Of a stretch of DNA of 64,000 nucleotides, positions 42,662 through 51,137 are shown piece by piece. Below the pieces are notes generated by a model. That model saw only the letters and a list, made by a program, of their open reading frames with translations. It was not told where the DNA came from and did no database searches. Both the position numbers and the translations under genes were made by a program. The DNA is taken from NCBI GenBank assembly GCA_007693965.1, contig RECQ01000054.1, positions 1 through 64,000 on the forward strand, in the 5' to 3' direction. Source of the DNA: Phycisphaeraceae bacterium (lineage in GTDB: Bacteria > Planctomycetota > Phycisphaerae > Phycisphaerales > UBA1924). Each line of letters starts with the position of its first letter. The first letter of the stretch is position 1.

Positions 42662-43831
42662 ATGATTCTCCTGACTCCAGGCCCCACACCCGTGCCGCAG
42701 CGCGTCCGCGATGCGATGGCGGGCCCGATCATCCACCACCGCACCCCCGAATACGAGGCCTTGCAGGCCGAGTGCGATTCGGGTCTGCAAGCTGTTTTTC
42801 GCACCCGCTCGCCGGTGCTGACCCTTGTCGGCTCCGGCAGCGCCGCCTTCGAGGCGGCCCAGCTCTCGCTGGCGCAGCCCGGCGACGCGGTCGTCGCGTG
42901 CGTCAACGGCAAGTTCGGGGCGCGATGGCAGAGCGTCTTCGATCGGGCGGCGCCCCGGGCCGGGCTGCAATGCGCATCCGTTGAAGCGCCGTGGGGCGAG
43001 CCGGTGGACCCAGATCGCCTCGCCGTGGCGCTGCGCCGCACGCCGAATGTCTCGATCGTCACCGCTGTTCACTGCGAGACAAGCACGACGACGCTCAACG
43101 ATGTGCGCGCTCTGGCCGAAGTGACTCGGGCCGAGGCGCCGGAGGCGCTCTTTATCGTCGATGGCGTCAGCGCCGTCGGCGCCGTTCCGGCCGAGATGGA
43201 CGCATGGGGTTTCGATGTGATGGTCTCCGCAAGCCAGAAGGCGCTGATGCTGCCACCGGGCCTCGGCTTCGCAGCCGTGGGTGAGCGGGCGCGCCAGCGG
43301 CTTGCGGCGATCGGGGATGACTCCATGCTCGCGCCCATGTATCTCGATCTGCGCGCTTATCTCGGTGGACACGCCGAGCAGAGCCCGCCCTTCACGCCCG
43401 CGGTGAGCCTGATGGTCGGTTTGCGCGAATCTTTTGCGATGATCATTGAACGCGGCGGGGTGGAGGCGGTCTGGCGCGATGTCGCCCGCCGCGCCGGCGC
43501 CACCCGCGCAGCGTTGCAGGCCATGGGCCTCCGACTCGTCACCAATGCGACGAGCGACGCGGTGACCGGCGTCTTCGCGCCCGATGATGCTGGAAATGCG
43601 ATCCGGGACATCTGCCGGCGCGAACACGGTGTGCATCTCGCCGGCGGTCAGAACGAGTGGGCGGGACGCGTGCTTCGCATCTCGCATATGGGCGCTGTGA
43701 CGGATGAGGACGCTCTGGCGGGTGTTCGAGCCATTGCCGCGGCGCTCCAGGTTCTCGGTCCTTCCGGTTCTGTCGATCCTATTGCGGGAGTTCGGGAAAT
43801 GGAGGCCCGGCTTTTTGATGCAACCGTGTAG
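42662..43831 (+). CDS. Class V aminotransferase (serine/alanine-glyoxylate type)
   Basis: A PLP enzyme of 389 aa. It opens with the family start MILLTPGPTPVPQRV and has the Asp of the PLP-ring site in LFIVDGVSAVGAVP. The Schiff-base lysine lies in VSASQKALMLPPGLGF. Relatives transfer amino groups between alanine or serine and glyoxylate or pyruvate; which pair is used cannot be read. I chose ATG 42662 by family alignment; ATG 42653 would add three residues. The glycerate kinase at 49393 could handle a product of the serine pathway, but it is 6 kb away on the other strand. Confidence 0.9.
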   Translation: MILLTPGPTPVPQRVRDAMAGPIIHHRTPEYEALQAECDSGLQAVFRTRSPVLTLVGSGSAAFEAAQLSLAQPGDAVVACVNGKFGARWQSVFDRAAPRAGLQCASVEAPWGEPVDPDRLAVALRRTPNVSIVTAVHCETSTTTLNDVRALAEVTRAEAPEALFIVDGVSAVGAVPAEMDAWGFDVMVSASQKALMLPPGLGFAAVGERARQRLAAIGDDSMLAPMYLDLRAYLGGHAEQSPPFTPAVSLMVGLRESFAMIIERGGVEAVWRDVARRAGATRAALQAMGLRLVTNATSDAVTGVFAPDDAGNAIRDICRREHGVHLAGGQNEWAGRVLRISHMGAVTDEDALAGVRAIAAALQVLGPSGSVDPIAGVREMEARLFDATV

Positions 43832-43914
43832 AATCAGGGCTGTAGCGCCGATGGCGACGGCATGTGTGTGCTGCGTCGCAACCTCGGTGCGGCCCCCTGA
43901 TCGGAGATATTGAA

Positions 43915-44964
43915 GTGAACTCGTCTTTTTCTCAGACTGTTTCTTTGTCCGCTCCCCGACTCTCCATGAGCGATGCGCTTCGATCGCCTGCCGCGACGCT
44001 GCGAACGCTCGGAATGGCTCTCGCGGCGGCTCTGGCCCTCACAGCGCATGCAGCGGCCGGGCCGCTCGGCGACCTCGCCCATGTCGAGACACGCGGGGAT
44101 GGCGAGCGCCACATGATCCTCATTCCCGGACTCGGCCAGGACTGGACCGTCTGGGAAGGCTTCATGAGCCGCAACGGTGAGCGATACACCATGCACGCGG
44201 TCACCCTTCCCGGGTTCGGAGGCAGCGAAGCGCCCAAACTTCCGGAAGACGCCTCGCGCTACGCCTGGATGGACAACGCCGTGGAGGCGGTCACCGCCCT
44301 GATCGAGAACGCCGGCCTTCAAGACACCGTCGTGATGGGCCACGGTTCGCTGGGCGGTTTCGTTGCGATGCGCGTCGGCATGGAGCGCGCCGATCTGGTC
44401 GAGCACATCATCGCCGTGGATGCGATGGCGCCCGGTCTGCCGCTTCCCGGCAGCGCGACGGGAGTTATTCCGTACCAAGAGCGCCTGCAGCTTGTCGAAA
44501 TGCTTGGTCCGATGTTTCTGCAGTTCGATGAAGACGAGTGGCACAACGCCGTGCAGAACCTGGACAGCCATGCGATCGATGCCGATTTCGGCGCGAAGAT
44601 GCAGGAAATCTCCCGCAAGACGCCCCGCTCCACCGGCGCGAGGTACATGGTCGAACTGATGGCGACCGATCTGTCGCCCCTGATGCGCGAAGCGATGATC
44701 GAAGGCGACGCCAAGGTTTTCATGATCTATGCGATTGGCGAAAGTGAGGGTCCGGCCTCGATGCCGCGTCAGTCGCGCCGGGCCAAGGACATCAGCGCGC
44801 AGATTCTGGAGCAATCCTTCGGCGCCACCGTCGCGATCTTCAATCGCTCCCGCCCCTTCATCATGCACGATCACCCCGGGGCGTTTGACGGGATGATCGC
44901 CGATTATCTCGAAGGTGAAGACGTCTATGATTACTTCCCGCCCTCCCCGCGGCGGGACGAATAA
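43915..44964 (+). CDS. Secreted alpha/beta-hydrolase-like protein, probably inactive
   Basis: The 349-aa protein is a paralogue of the next gene. Both have a signal segment and the opening [MN]I[LV]LIPG[LF]G followed by DxTVW. In this copy the nucleophile elbow reads GHGSLGG (about residues 142-148), one Gly longer than GHSLGG. The site aligned with the catalytic His of the neighbour (TSHFVM) reads SRPFIM, with Pro in place of His. I infer a loss of hydrolase activity. The GTG at 43915 has CGGAGA 8 nt upstream; the hydrophobic signal begins about 30 residues later. It probably forms one transcription unit with the paralogue 74 bp downstream. Confidence 0.82.
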   Translation: MNSSFSQTVSLSAPRLSMSDALRSPAATLRTLGMALAAALALTAHAAAGPLGDLAHVETRGDGERHMILIPGLGQDWTVWEGFMSRNGERYTMHAVTLPGFGGSEAPKLPEDASRYAWMDNAVEAVTALIENAGLQDTVVMGHGSLGGFVAMRVGMERADLVEHIIAVDAMAPGLPLPGSATGVIPYQERLQLVEMLGPMFLQFDEDEWHNAVQNLDSHAIDADFGAKMQEISRKTPRSTGARYMVELMATDLSPLMREAMIEGDAKVFMIYAIGESEGPASMPRQSRRAKDISAQILEQSFGATVAIFNRSRPFIMHDHPGAFDGMIADYLEGEDVYDYFPPSPRRDE

Positions 44965-45038
44965 CACTCGGCGCTGCGCTGCACAGGCGCAGCGAATTTT
45001 CTGCGGGGAACCGTTTCTCTTCTGAAAGGATCCAATTC

Positions 45039-45959
45039 ATGTCGATTCGTCGACTCTCGTTCGCAACATGCGCCGGCATCGCCGCCATCTCCATGTCGGC
45101 TGCACAGGCCGACGTCACGCCCATCCAGGACTCCAAGGTTGAAGGCGATGGCGCGATCAACATCGTGCTCATCCCCGGTTTCGGCTGCGACCTGACGGTG
45201 TGGGATGACTTCCTGGAGCGCAACAGCGATCGCTACACGATGCACGCCGTGACGCTCCCCGGCATCGCGGGAACGCCCGCGCCGGACGCATCCGACACCG
45301 AGGGCACGCCCATGCTCGACAACGCCATCGGGGCGCTGGTCGGGTACATCGATGGCGCCGGCCTCGACTCGCCGATCATCATCGGCCACTCCCTCGGCGG
45401 CACACTCGCCATGCGCCTCGCCATCGAGCACCCCGACAAGGTTGGCAAGGTGATCGCGGTAGACGGCATGCCCGCCATGCCCCTCGGCCAGGAGATGGAT
45501 GTCGAGACGCGCCGCATGGCCGTCAACCAGGAGATCGCGCCGCAGCTTCGCAACCTGAACGATGAGCAGTGGAGCATGCAGCTTGCGCAGATGTTCTCGC
45601 CGATGTTCCACGACCAGGAGCGGGCCGGCGAGGTGGTCGAGATGGCCCAGAAGACCGATCGCAAAGTCGCAGTCGAGTATCTGCTGGATCTGCTCAAGAC
45701 CGACATCCGCCCGCAGCTCAACCAGCATCGGGCTCCATTGCTCGCGATCGCCGCGGTCGACAGTGATCAGCCCGGCGCCGCTCCCGAGATGTTCCGCCAG
45801 ATGTGGAGCGATATGCTCCAGGGAACGCCCAGCAGCACGATCGTGCTCTTTGATCGCACGTCCCACTTCGTGATGGACCAGCGCCCCGAGGAGCTGGACA
45901 AGGCCGTGGCCGCTTTCGCGGACGGTCAGCCCGTGCGCGACTTTACGCCGGGCGAGTGA
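45039..45959 (+). CDS. Secreted alpha/beta hydrolase
   Basis: A 306-aa hydrolase with a signal peptide (MSIRRLSFATCAGIAAISM..., ending AQAD). The nucleophile elbow is IIGHSLGGTLAM with Ser118, and the probable catalytic His is His276 in TSHFVMDQRPEEL. The oxyanion-hole region is LIPGFGCD. The substrate is unknown; close relatives cleave esters or C-C bonds. The ATG has AAAGGA upstream. It follows the inactive-looking paralogue, suggesting a duplication in which one copy kept its catalytic residues. Confidence 0.87.
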   Translation: MSIRRLSFATCAGIAAISMSAAQADVTPIQDSKVEGDGAINIVLIPGFGCDLTVWDDFLERNSDRYTMHAVTLPGIAGTPAPDASDTEGTPMLDNAIGALVGYIDGAGLDSPIIIGHSLGGTLAMRLAIEHPDKVGKVIAVDGMPAMPLGQEMDVETRRMAVNQEIAPQLRNLNDEQWSMQLAQMFSPMFHDQERAGEVVEMAQKTDRKVAVEYLLDLLKTDIRPQLNQHRAPLLAIAAVDSDQPGAAPEMFRQMWSDMLQGTPSSTIVLFDRTSHFVMDQRPEELDKAVAAFADGQPVRDFTPGE

Positions 45960-45965
45960 GGCAGG

Positions 45966-45971
45966 TACCGT
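45966..45971 (+). promoter_or_regulatory. Candidate -10 (TACCGT) for pyrF
   Basis: TACCGT lies 6 nt before the GTG at 45978, just after the stop of the hydrolase gene. It fits the leaderless pattern, though read-through from the hydrolase is also possible. Confidence 0.4.
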
Positions 45972-45977
45972 GACGCC

Positions 45978-46928
45978 GTGAGCCCCGACACTCCTGCGTC
46001 CACCAGCCCGCACTTCGCCGACCGCCTGCTCCGCGCCGCCGAGCGGGCCGGGTCCCCCGCCTGCGTGGGCCTCGACCCCGTCCTCGACTGGCTGCCGGAT
46101 GACCAGCGAACCCACGCCTCGACGCCCGCCCGGGCGATCGAGGCGTTTTCTTTGCGCGTGCTCGATGCTGTCGCCGGCGCCATCGGCGTCGTCAAACCGC
46201 AGTCCGCCTGCTTTGAGCGCTACGGCGCCGAGGGCGTGGCGGCTCTCGGGCGGGTGATCCAGGCGGCGCGTGAGCGGGAATTGGTCGTCATCCTCGACGC
46301 CAAGCGGGGCGACATCGGCCTCACCGCCGAGCACTACGCCGCTGCAACCTTTCAAACCGAACCCGGACTCGACGCCGACGCCGTCACCGTCAACGCCTTT
46401 CTGGGCATGGACACACTGGCGCCCTACCTCGACGCCGACTGGGCCGTCTCGGTCGCCCCTGATGAACCGGGCGGGGCCCGCGGCCGGGGGATCTTCGTCC
46501 TCGTGCGCACCAGCAACCCAGGAAGCGACGCCATCCAGTCGCAGCGCCTCGATGACGGGCGCACCGTCGCGGAGATGCTGGCCGATGAGACCGCCAAGCT
46601 CGGCGAGAGTCGTCGCGGCGAGCGGGGGTACAGCAGTGTGGGCGCGGTGGTGGCGGCGACCAAGCCGCAGGACGCCGCGGCCATGCGAGGACGCATGCCC
46701 CACCAGATCTTCCTCGTCCCCGGCTACGGGGCCCAGGGGGGCACGGCGGAGACGGTGCGCGAACTGTTTCACCCGCCGCAGAAGGGCGAGGCCATGCCCA
46801 CCGGCGCCGTGGTGACGGCGAGCCGGTCGATCATTTTTCCGCTGGTTCCCGAGGGGATGGACTGGGCCGGAGCTGTGCGCGATGCGGCGAGCCGCTTCGC
46901 GGAGGAAGTCCGCGGGGCGATGGGATAG
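45978..46928 (+). CDS. pyrF: Orotidine 5'-phosphate decarboxylase (long type)
   Basis: PyrF converts OMP to UMP, the last step of UMP synthesis. The 316-aa protein is of the longer (type 2) form. It has CVGLDPVLDWLP near the start, VKPQSACFERYG, and the catalytic Lys/Asp cluster LDAKRGDIGLTAEHYA at about residue 105-120. GAVVTASRSIIF lies near the end. The GTG start is 18 bp after the hydrolase stop. No other pyr gene is adjacent, and nuoI converges from the right. Confidence 0.94.
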   Translation: MSPDTPASTSPHFADRLLRAAERAGSPACVGLDPVLDWLPDDQRTHASTPARAIEAFSLRVLDAVAGAIGVVKPQSACFERYGAEGVAALGRVIQAARERELVVILDAKRGDIGLTAEHYAAATFQTEPGLDADAVTVNAFLGMDTLAPYLDADWAVSVAPDEPGGARGRGIFVLVRTSNPGSDAIQSQRLDDGRTVAEMLADETAKLGESRRGERGYSSVGAVVAATKPQDAAAMRGRMPHQIFLVPGYGAQGGTAETVRELFHPPQKGEAMPTGAVVTASRSIIFPLVPEGMDWAGAVRDAASRFAEEVRGAMG

Positions 46929-46932
46929 GACC

Positions 46933-46999
46933 AATGGGACTCATGAGACCCATGGGACAGAGAAGTCCGATGGGCTGCATGTGTTTTCTTTGTCCCATG
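46933..46999. repeat. Short inverted repeats of TGGGAC / GTCCCA type
   Basis: AATGGGACTCATGAGACCC and CATGGGACAGAG (46933-46962) are followed by GTCCCATGA (about 46992-47000). The units resemble the heptamer arrays elsewhere, but are less regular. They lie between the convergent 3' ends of pyrF and nuoI and could form a hairpin at the end of either transcript. Confidence 0.6.
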
Positions 47000-47025
47000 A
47001 CGGCGCCGCCCGCTGAGCCAACTGC

Positions 47026-47571
47026 TCACATCGGCTTCTTATCAATCGTCACGTCGTAGATGCTCAGGAGCTTCTCCTTGTCGAAGACCATCTCCTGGCG
47101 CGTGAGGCCGATGACGTCGTACTCGGTGGTGAGCTCGATGGCGTCCACCGGGCAGGCCTCCTCGCACATGCCGCAGAAAATGCAGCGCAGCTCGTCGATC
47201 TCGAACTTGGCGGGGTATTTCTCGCGGTCGTCCCACGGGCTCTCGGCGGCGACGATGTGGATGCAGTTGGCGGGGCAGATGGTGGGGCACATCATGCAGG
47301 CGACGCACTTGACGCGCCCTTCTTCATCCCGGTTCAGGCGGTGCACGCCGCGGAAGTTCTGCGCGAGCTGCCCGCCGTCCTCGACGGATTTCTGCTCGCG
47401 CCGCTCTTCGGGGTACTGGATGGTGCGGCTGGTGCGGCCCTGGCCGAAGCTGGTGAAGAAGTGACGCATCGTCACCACCATGCCCTTGGCGAGCTCGGGG
47501 ATGTAGACGCGCTCCCCCCGCTTCATCGGGGGGGCGTCGATGCGGATGATCTCGTCGTCGCGGATGGCCAT
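47026..47571 (-). CDS. nuoI: NADH-quinone oxidoreductase subunit I
   Basis: NuoI carries the two 4Fe-4S clusters (N6a and N6b) that pass electrons toward quinone in complex I. Both Cys clusters are complete: CVACMMCPTICP (Cys89, 92, 95, 99) and CIFCGMCEEACP (Cys130, 133, 136, 140). The N terminus (IPELAKGMVVTMRHFF) is typical. At 181 aa it is full length. ATG 47571 has a TATCCT box 9 nt upstream. It stands alone: pyrF converges on its 3' side and a sigma factor gene diverges on its 5' side. Confidence 0.95.
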   Translation of the reverse strand: MAIRDDEIIRIDAPPMKRGERVYIPELAKGMVVTMRHFFTSFGQGRTSRTIQYPEERREQKSVEDGGQLAQNFRGVHRLNRDEEGRVKCVACMMCPTICPANCIHIVAAESPWDDREKYPAKFEIDELRCIFCGMCEEACPVDAIELTTEYDVIGLTRQEMVFDKEKLLSIYDVTIDKKPM

Positions 47572-47580
47572 AGGTGGGTC

Positions 47581-47586
47581 AGGATA
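47581..47586 (-). promoter_or_regulatory. Candidate -10 (TATCCT) for nuoI
   Basis: On the minus strand TATCCT lies 9 nt before the ATG at 47571, inside GCTATCCTGACC. The same GCTATCCTGA context precedes the fabZ-like gene at 5726. Confidence 0.5.
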
Positions 47587-47696
47587 GCGGCCCGGGCGGG
47601 AGTGGGTCGAGGGCGGGGCGGCGACGGGGGCGGCCGGCTTGGAATTCGCGCGAACCGCTGGGCTCGCGGGCGTGTCCAATCCACAGGACTGCCCAC

Positions 47697-48284
47697 ATGA
47701 CGCCAAACTCATCCAGCGCAGAGAGGCCGGTGCGGAGCGATGCGGAGCTGCTCCGCGCCTTCGTCGAGGGCGAGCGGTCGGCGCTGGGCGATCTCGCGGA
47801 GCGGCACGAGCGGGCCATGCTCGGGCTCGCCCGCGGCCTGCTCTGGGGCAGGGACGATCTCGCCCTCGACGCGGTGCAGGAATGCTGGACGCGCGTCATC
47901 CGGTACGCGCACAGATTCAGAGGCCGCAGCGCTGTGAAGACGTGGCTCTACCGGATCGTCGTCCACTGCTGCGCCGATGAGCGAGCGAAGATCGGGCGGC
48001 GCAGCGCGGTGGAGTCCGGCGAGGATCGCAGTGATGAAGCGGCGTTCCACACCGGCGCCGATGGCATGGAGCTTGACGAGCGGCAGGCGGCGCTGCGCGA
48101 GGCGATCTCGGAACTCAGCGACGACAGGCGCATCGCCGTGCTGCTGTGCCACCACGCGGGGTTGACCCATCGAGAGGCCGCCCGCGTGGTCGGCGTTCCG
48201 ATGGGGACGATGAAATCGCGCCTGCACGCGGCGATGACCGAGTTGCGACGCACGCTGCGAGCGCGGGAGGAGCAGTTCTCATGA
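47697..48284 (+). CDS. ECF-type RNA polymerase sigma factor
   Basis: The 195-aa protein has sigma region 2 (about 18-85: LAERHERAMLGLARGL, DAVQECWTRVIRYAHRFRGRSAVKTWLYRI) and region 4 (LTHREAARVVGVPMGTMKSRLH, about 157-178). Such ECF sigmas direct RNA polymerase to special promoters and are usually held by a membrane anti-sigma. The next gene starts inside its stop (ATGA) and encodes a membrane protein, a good candidate for that role. The ATG at 47697 fits the domain start. Confidence 0.93.
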   Translation: MTPNSSSAERPVRSDAELLRAFVEGERSALGDLAERHERAMLGLARGLLWGRDDLALDAVQECWTRVIRYAHRFRGRSAVKTWLYRIVVHCCADERAKIGRRSAVESGEDRSDEAAFHTGADGMELDERQAALREAISELSDDRRIAVLLCHHAGLTHREAARVVGVPMGTMKSRLHAAMTELRRTLRAREEQFS

Positions 48285-49375
48285 GCGGATACACGGAGCA
48301 GGAGCTGCGGGAGGCGCTGGAGCGCGAGACGCGCTGGGAAGGCGATGCGCCGGGGCTGTGGCGAAGGGCGCTGGAGCACGCCGGTACGGAGACGGATCGT
48401 TCCGGCGGCTCGCAGCGCGGCGCGGATCGGACAGAGCGGCGCTGGAGACTGAAGCCGATTGCATCTCTTGCGGCGTTGCTGACGCTCACGGCGCTGGGCG
48501 CGGTGGTGTATTACGGCGCGGCGCCGCGGGGATCCGGTTCGGCGGCGCAAAGCGAAGTTCAGAGCCACTCGTTCAGGGACGGCTCCGCCGTCTCCACACC
48601 ATCTCGTGAATTCGCCCAACCCGCCACCTCTGTGCCGGGTTTCCCTCGGCCTCCAGCTCCGCCACGGGAGGTGTCGGGCGCCGCAACAGATCGTGTCGTC
48701 GTCCGGAGCGCGACCATCGATCTGATCGTCGATGATGTCAGTACTGCGCATCACCATGTCGTCGGCATGTTGAGCGAGGCGGGAGGGGAGTATGTGCAGG
48801 AGTCGGCGCTCACCGGGAATGATCGACAGGCCCGTGCGAGGATCACGCTTCGCATCACCAGCGAGCGGCTGGAGCACTTTCTCGCTGATCTTCGCGGCGT
48901 GGGGGATGTTCAGTCGGAGCGCATCTCCGGTGAGGATGTGACGGGGCGAGTGGTCGATGTCGAGGCTCGACTGCGCAATGAGCAGCGTATCGAGCGTGAG
49001 CTCCTGGAATTGCTCGACACACGGACCGATGCGCCGCTGAGCGACATCATGGAAGTGCGGCAGCAGCTCCGCACCGTGCGGCTGGAGATCGAACGGCTGC
49101 GAACGGAGCAGGAGCGGCTGCACGGGCTGGCGGCGCTGGCGCGTGTGCAGGTCGTGCTGTCGCCGCGTGTCGAAGAGGAACCGGACGAGGCCGACGAGGG
49201 GCTCGTCGCCATGCTCGGCGATGCGATCGGCGGCGCCTGGAGCGACGGAGTCGAGTTTCTTGTGACACTCGCGGCGTTGTTCGTACGGGTCGTGGTTGGC
49301 GGGCTGCCGCTGTGGCTTGCGTCCGTTGCGATCTGGGTGTGGTGGACGCATCGCTGGCGCATCGCGCCGGTGTGA
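48281..49375 (+). CDS. DUF4349 membrane protein, probable anti-sigma partner
   Basis: The 364-aa protein has a cytoplasmic N terminus (about 1-58), a membrane helix (SLAALLTLTALGAVVYY, about 62-78), and a periplasmic DUF4349-type domain with a coiled coil (SGEDVTGRVVDVEARLRNEQ; EVRQQLRTVRLEIERLRTEQ). Two hydrophobic segments at the C terminus follow (LVTLAALFVRVVVGGLPLWL). The N terminus shows no clear zinc anti-sigma HxxxCxxC motif, so the anti-sigma role rests on the 4-nt overlap with the sigma gene and on topology. Confidence 0.8.
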   Translation: MSGYTEQELREALERETRWEGDAPGLWRRALEHAGTETDRSGGSQRGADRTERRWRLKPIASLAALLTLTALGAVVYYGAAPRGSGSAAQSEVQSHSFRDGSAVSTPSREFAQPATSVPGFPRPPAPPREVSGAATDRVVVRSATIDLIVDDVSTAHHHVVGMLSEAGGEYVQESALTGNDRQARARITLRITSERLEHFLADLRGVGDVQSERISGEDVTGRVVDVEARLRNEQRIERELLELLDTRTDAPLSDIMEVRQQLRTVRLEIERLRTEQERLHGLAALARVQVVLSPRVEEEPDEADEGLVAMLGDAIGGAWSDGVEFLVTLAALFVRVVVGGLPLWLASVAIWVWWTHRWRIAPV

Positions 49376-49392
49376 AGCGGGTGCACTGGCGA

Positions 49393-50589
49393 TCAGCCGG
49401 TGACGAGCCGGGCGGCGACGGCTTCAGACGCCGCCTGCTCCAGCAGGGCGCCGGCCTCGCGGAGGGCGCGCTGTGGATCCATATTCTCCGGCGTGATGGT
49501 GCGGACGTCGCTCAGCGGGCCTCCTTCGCTTCGCAGTGAGCTGCGCCAGCCGTCTCCGACGGCGCCGACCAGCGCGATCGTCGGAATCCCCGCTTCCAGC
49601 GCCAAATTGGCCGCCGCGATCGGCGCCTTGCCGGACATCGACTGGCTGTCCAGCCGCCCTTCGCCTGTCAGGACCAGGTCCGCCTTCGCTGCGTGATCGC
49701 CGAAGCGGACCAGTTCGAGCGTCAGTTCGGCGCCGGGGCGGAGTTCGGCGCCGAGGATAGCGCGCAGGCCGAAGCCGAGCCCGCCCGCGGCGCCGGCGCC
49801 GGGCGCTTCGGGGTCGGCGTCGAGGCTCGCTTCGGCGCAGCGGGCGACGAGGTTGGCCAGACCGCGCTCCAGACGCTGCACCTGTTCGGGCGAGGCGCCC
49901 TTCTGCGGTCCGAAGACGCGGGCGGCGCCTCGCTCGCCGAGGAGTGGGTTGTTCACATCGCAGGCCGCGATGATGCGGATGACTGCGTTCGTGCGTACGC
50001 GCAGGCCGCCGGCGTCTATGCGCGCGATGCGGGCCAGGTCGGCGCCAGTCGGGCGTTCGATGGGCGCATCTGAAGAATCGAAGAATTGCACGCCGAGGGC
50101 CGCGGCCATGCCGACGCCGCCATCAACGGTGGCGCTGTCGCCGAGTCCGACGATGATCACGCCGCAGCCCGCCCCCGCGGCGGCGGCGATGAGGTCACCG
50201 AGTCCGGCGGTGGAAGCGCGCTCGGGATCGCGCTGCGCCGGCGCGGTCTGGGAGAGTCCGGCGACGGAGGCGCACTCGAGGACGCCGATGGTCGCGCCGT
50301 CTGCATCGATGGTCGGCGGCGCGGCGTCGGCGGGGAGCATCGCCCACACCGCCTCGACATCGGCGCCTGTCGGGCCGTGGCAGGGCGCGGTGAGTCTTCG
50401 TGATGCGTCTGAAGCGCTCAGCGCGGCGTCAACGGTTCCGGCGCCGCCGTCGGCGATGGGGAGCAGGTCGGTTTGAATGTCGATGCCGAGTGAGCGGGCC
50501 GCCCGGGTGACACCGGCGTCCATCGCCTGCGCCGCTTCAGCGCTGGAAAGACTGCCCTTGAACGAGGCGGGGGCGATGAGGATGTTCAT
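49393..50589 (-). CDS. Glycerate kinase (GarK/GlxK family)
   Basis: The 398-aa protein begins MNILIAPASFKGSLSSAEAA and has PIADGGAGTVDA, the family's GLGDSATVDGGVGMA, PLLGERGAARVFGPQKGA and TGEGRLDSQS. These are the hallmarks of class II glycerate kinases, which phosphorylate glycerate (in E. coli GarK to 2-phosphoglycerate). The start is ATG 50589; a CATCAGG heptamer array ends 7 nt before it in place of a Shine-Dalgarno. It could process glycerate from glyoxylate or serine metabolism. Confidence 0.95.
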   Translation of the reverse strand: MNILIAPASFKGSLSSAEAAQAMDAGVTRAARSLGIDIQTDLLPIADGGAGTVDAALSASDASRRLTAPCHGPTGADVEAVWAMLPADAAPPTIDADGATIGVLECASVAGLSQTAPAQRDPERASTAGLGDLIAAAAGAGCGVIIVGLGDSATVDGGVGMAAALGVQFFDSSDAPIERPTGADLARIARIDAGGLRVRTNAVIRIIAACDVNNPLLGERGAARVFGPQKGASPEQVQRLERGLANLVARCAEASLDADPEAPGAGAAGGLGFGLRAILGAELRPGAELTLELVRFGDHAAKADLVLTGEGRLDSQSMSGKAPIAAANLALEAGIPTIALVGAVGDGWRSSLRSEGGPLSDVRTITPENMDPQRALREAGALLEQAASEAVAARLVTG

Positions 50590-50596
50590 GGGTGTT

Positions 50597-50628
50597 GAGG
50601 CATCAGGCATCAGGCATCGGGCATCAGG
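50597..50628. repeat. Heptamer array CATCAGG
   Basis: Four copies of GCATCAGG/GCATCGGG heptamers. On the minus strand (CCTGATG) the array ends 7 nt before the glycerate kinase ATG. The opposite orientation of the same family occurs at 57609-57647. Confidence 0.92.
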
Positions 50629-50652
50629 ATGATGGGCGTCAGGGCGCGGGCG

Positions 50653-51111
50653 TCAGGGGGATTGCTCGTATTCCTTGAGAAAGCCGATGAACTCGCGCCT
50701 GTGCTCCTGCTCGTCTGCGAGGAGTGTGATGGCCATGTCCTGGGTGGCGTAGTCGGTTCCCTCGCAGAGCTTGATGACCTCTTCGTACCCGGCGATCGCG
50801 GCCTCTTCGGCGGCGATGACCCCCTTGATCACGCTGACGGTGTCGGTGGTGTCCTTCGGGGGCTGCATCATTTTCTGGGTCCATTCGAGGCCGTGGGAGC
50901 CTGGCACGACGCCGCCGATGGTTTTGATGCGCTTGGCCAGCGTCTGGGCGTGTGTGAGCTCTTCCTGCACATCGTCCGCGAGCGCGGTCTTGATGTGCTT
51001 GGCGCGCACACCGTCGAGGTTGACCGAGTTGGCGAGGTAGTTCATCACCGTCTCGATCTCGGCGTTGTAGCAGCGGATGAGGGCGTCGATGATGCGCTGG
51101 TCGGTCTGCAT
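50653..51111 (-). CDS. Ferritin-like diiron protein
   Basis: A 152-aa four-helix bundle with the diiron ligand pattern of ferritins: Glu in NAEIETVMNYLANS, ExxH in VQEELTHAQTLAKR, Glu in AAEEAAIAGYEEV, and ExxH in LADEQEHRREFIGFL. It is closest in shape to bacterioferritin/ferritin-like oxidoreductases; no haem-binding Met can be assigned with confidence. It probably stores or oxidises iron. ATG 51111 has a strong GGAGG upstream. It is followed by the glycerate kinase on the same strand after 63 bp with repeats. Confidence 0.88.
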   Translation of the reverse strand: MQTDQRIIDALIRCYNAEIETVMNYLANSVNLDGVRAKHIKTALADDVQEELTHAQTLAKRIKTIGGVVPGSHGLEWTQKMMQPPKDTTDTVSVIKGVIAAEEAAIAGYEEVIKLCEGTDYATQDMAITLLADEQEHRREFIGFLKEYEQSP

Positions 51112-51137
51112 GGTTGGTTCCTCCGGAGGATGGGATT

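Noticed and set aside
44931-46934. A 667-codon open frame opposite the hydrolase and pyrF genes
   Set aside because: It spans two well-supported genes on the plus strand and has no recognisable domain, signal or start context.
48281-48460. Zinc-binding anti-sigma domain in the DUF4349 protein
   Set aside because: No HxxxCxxC motif is present in its cytoplasmic N terminus, so only the gene overlap supports an anti-sigma role.
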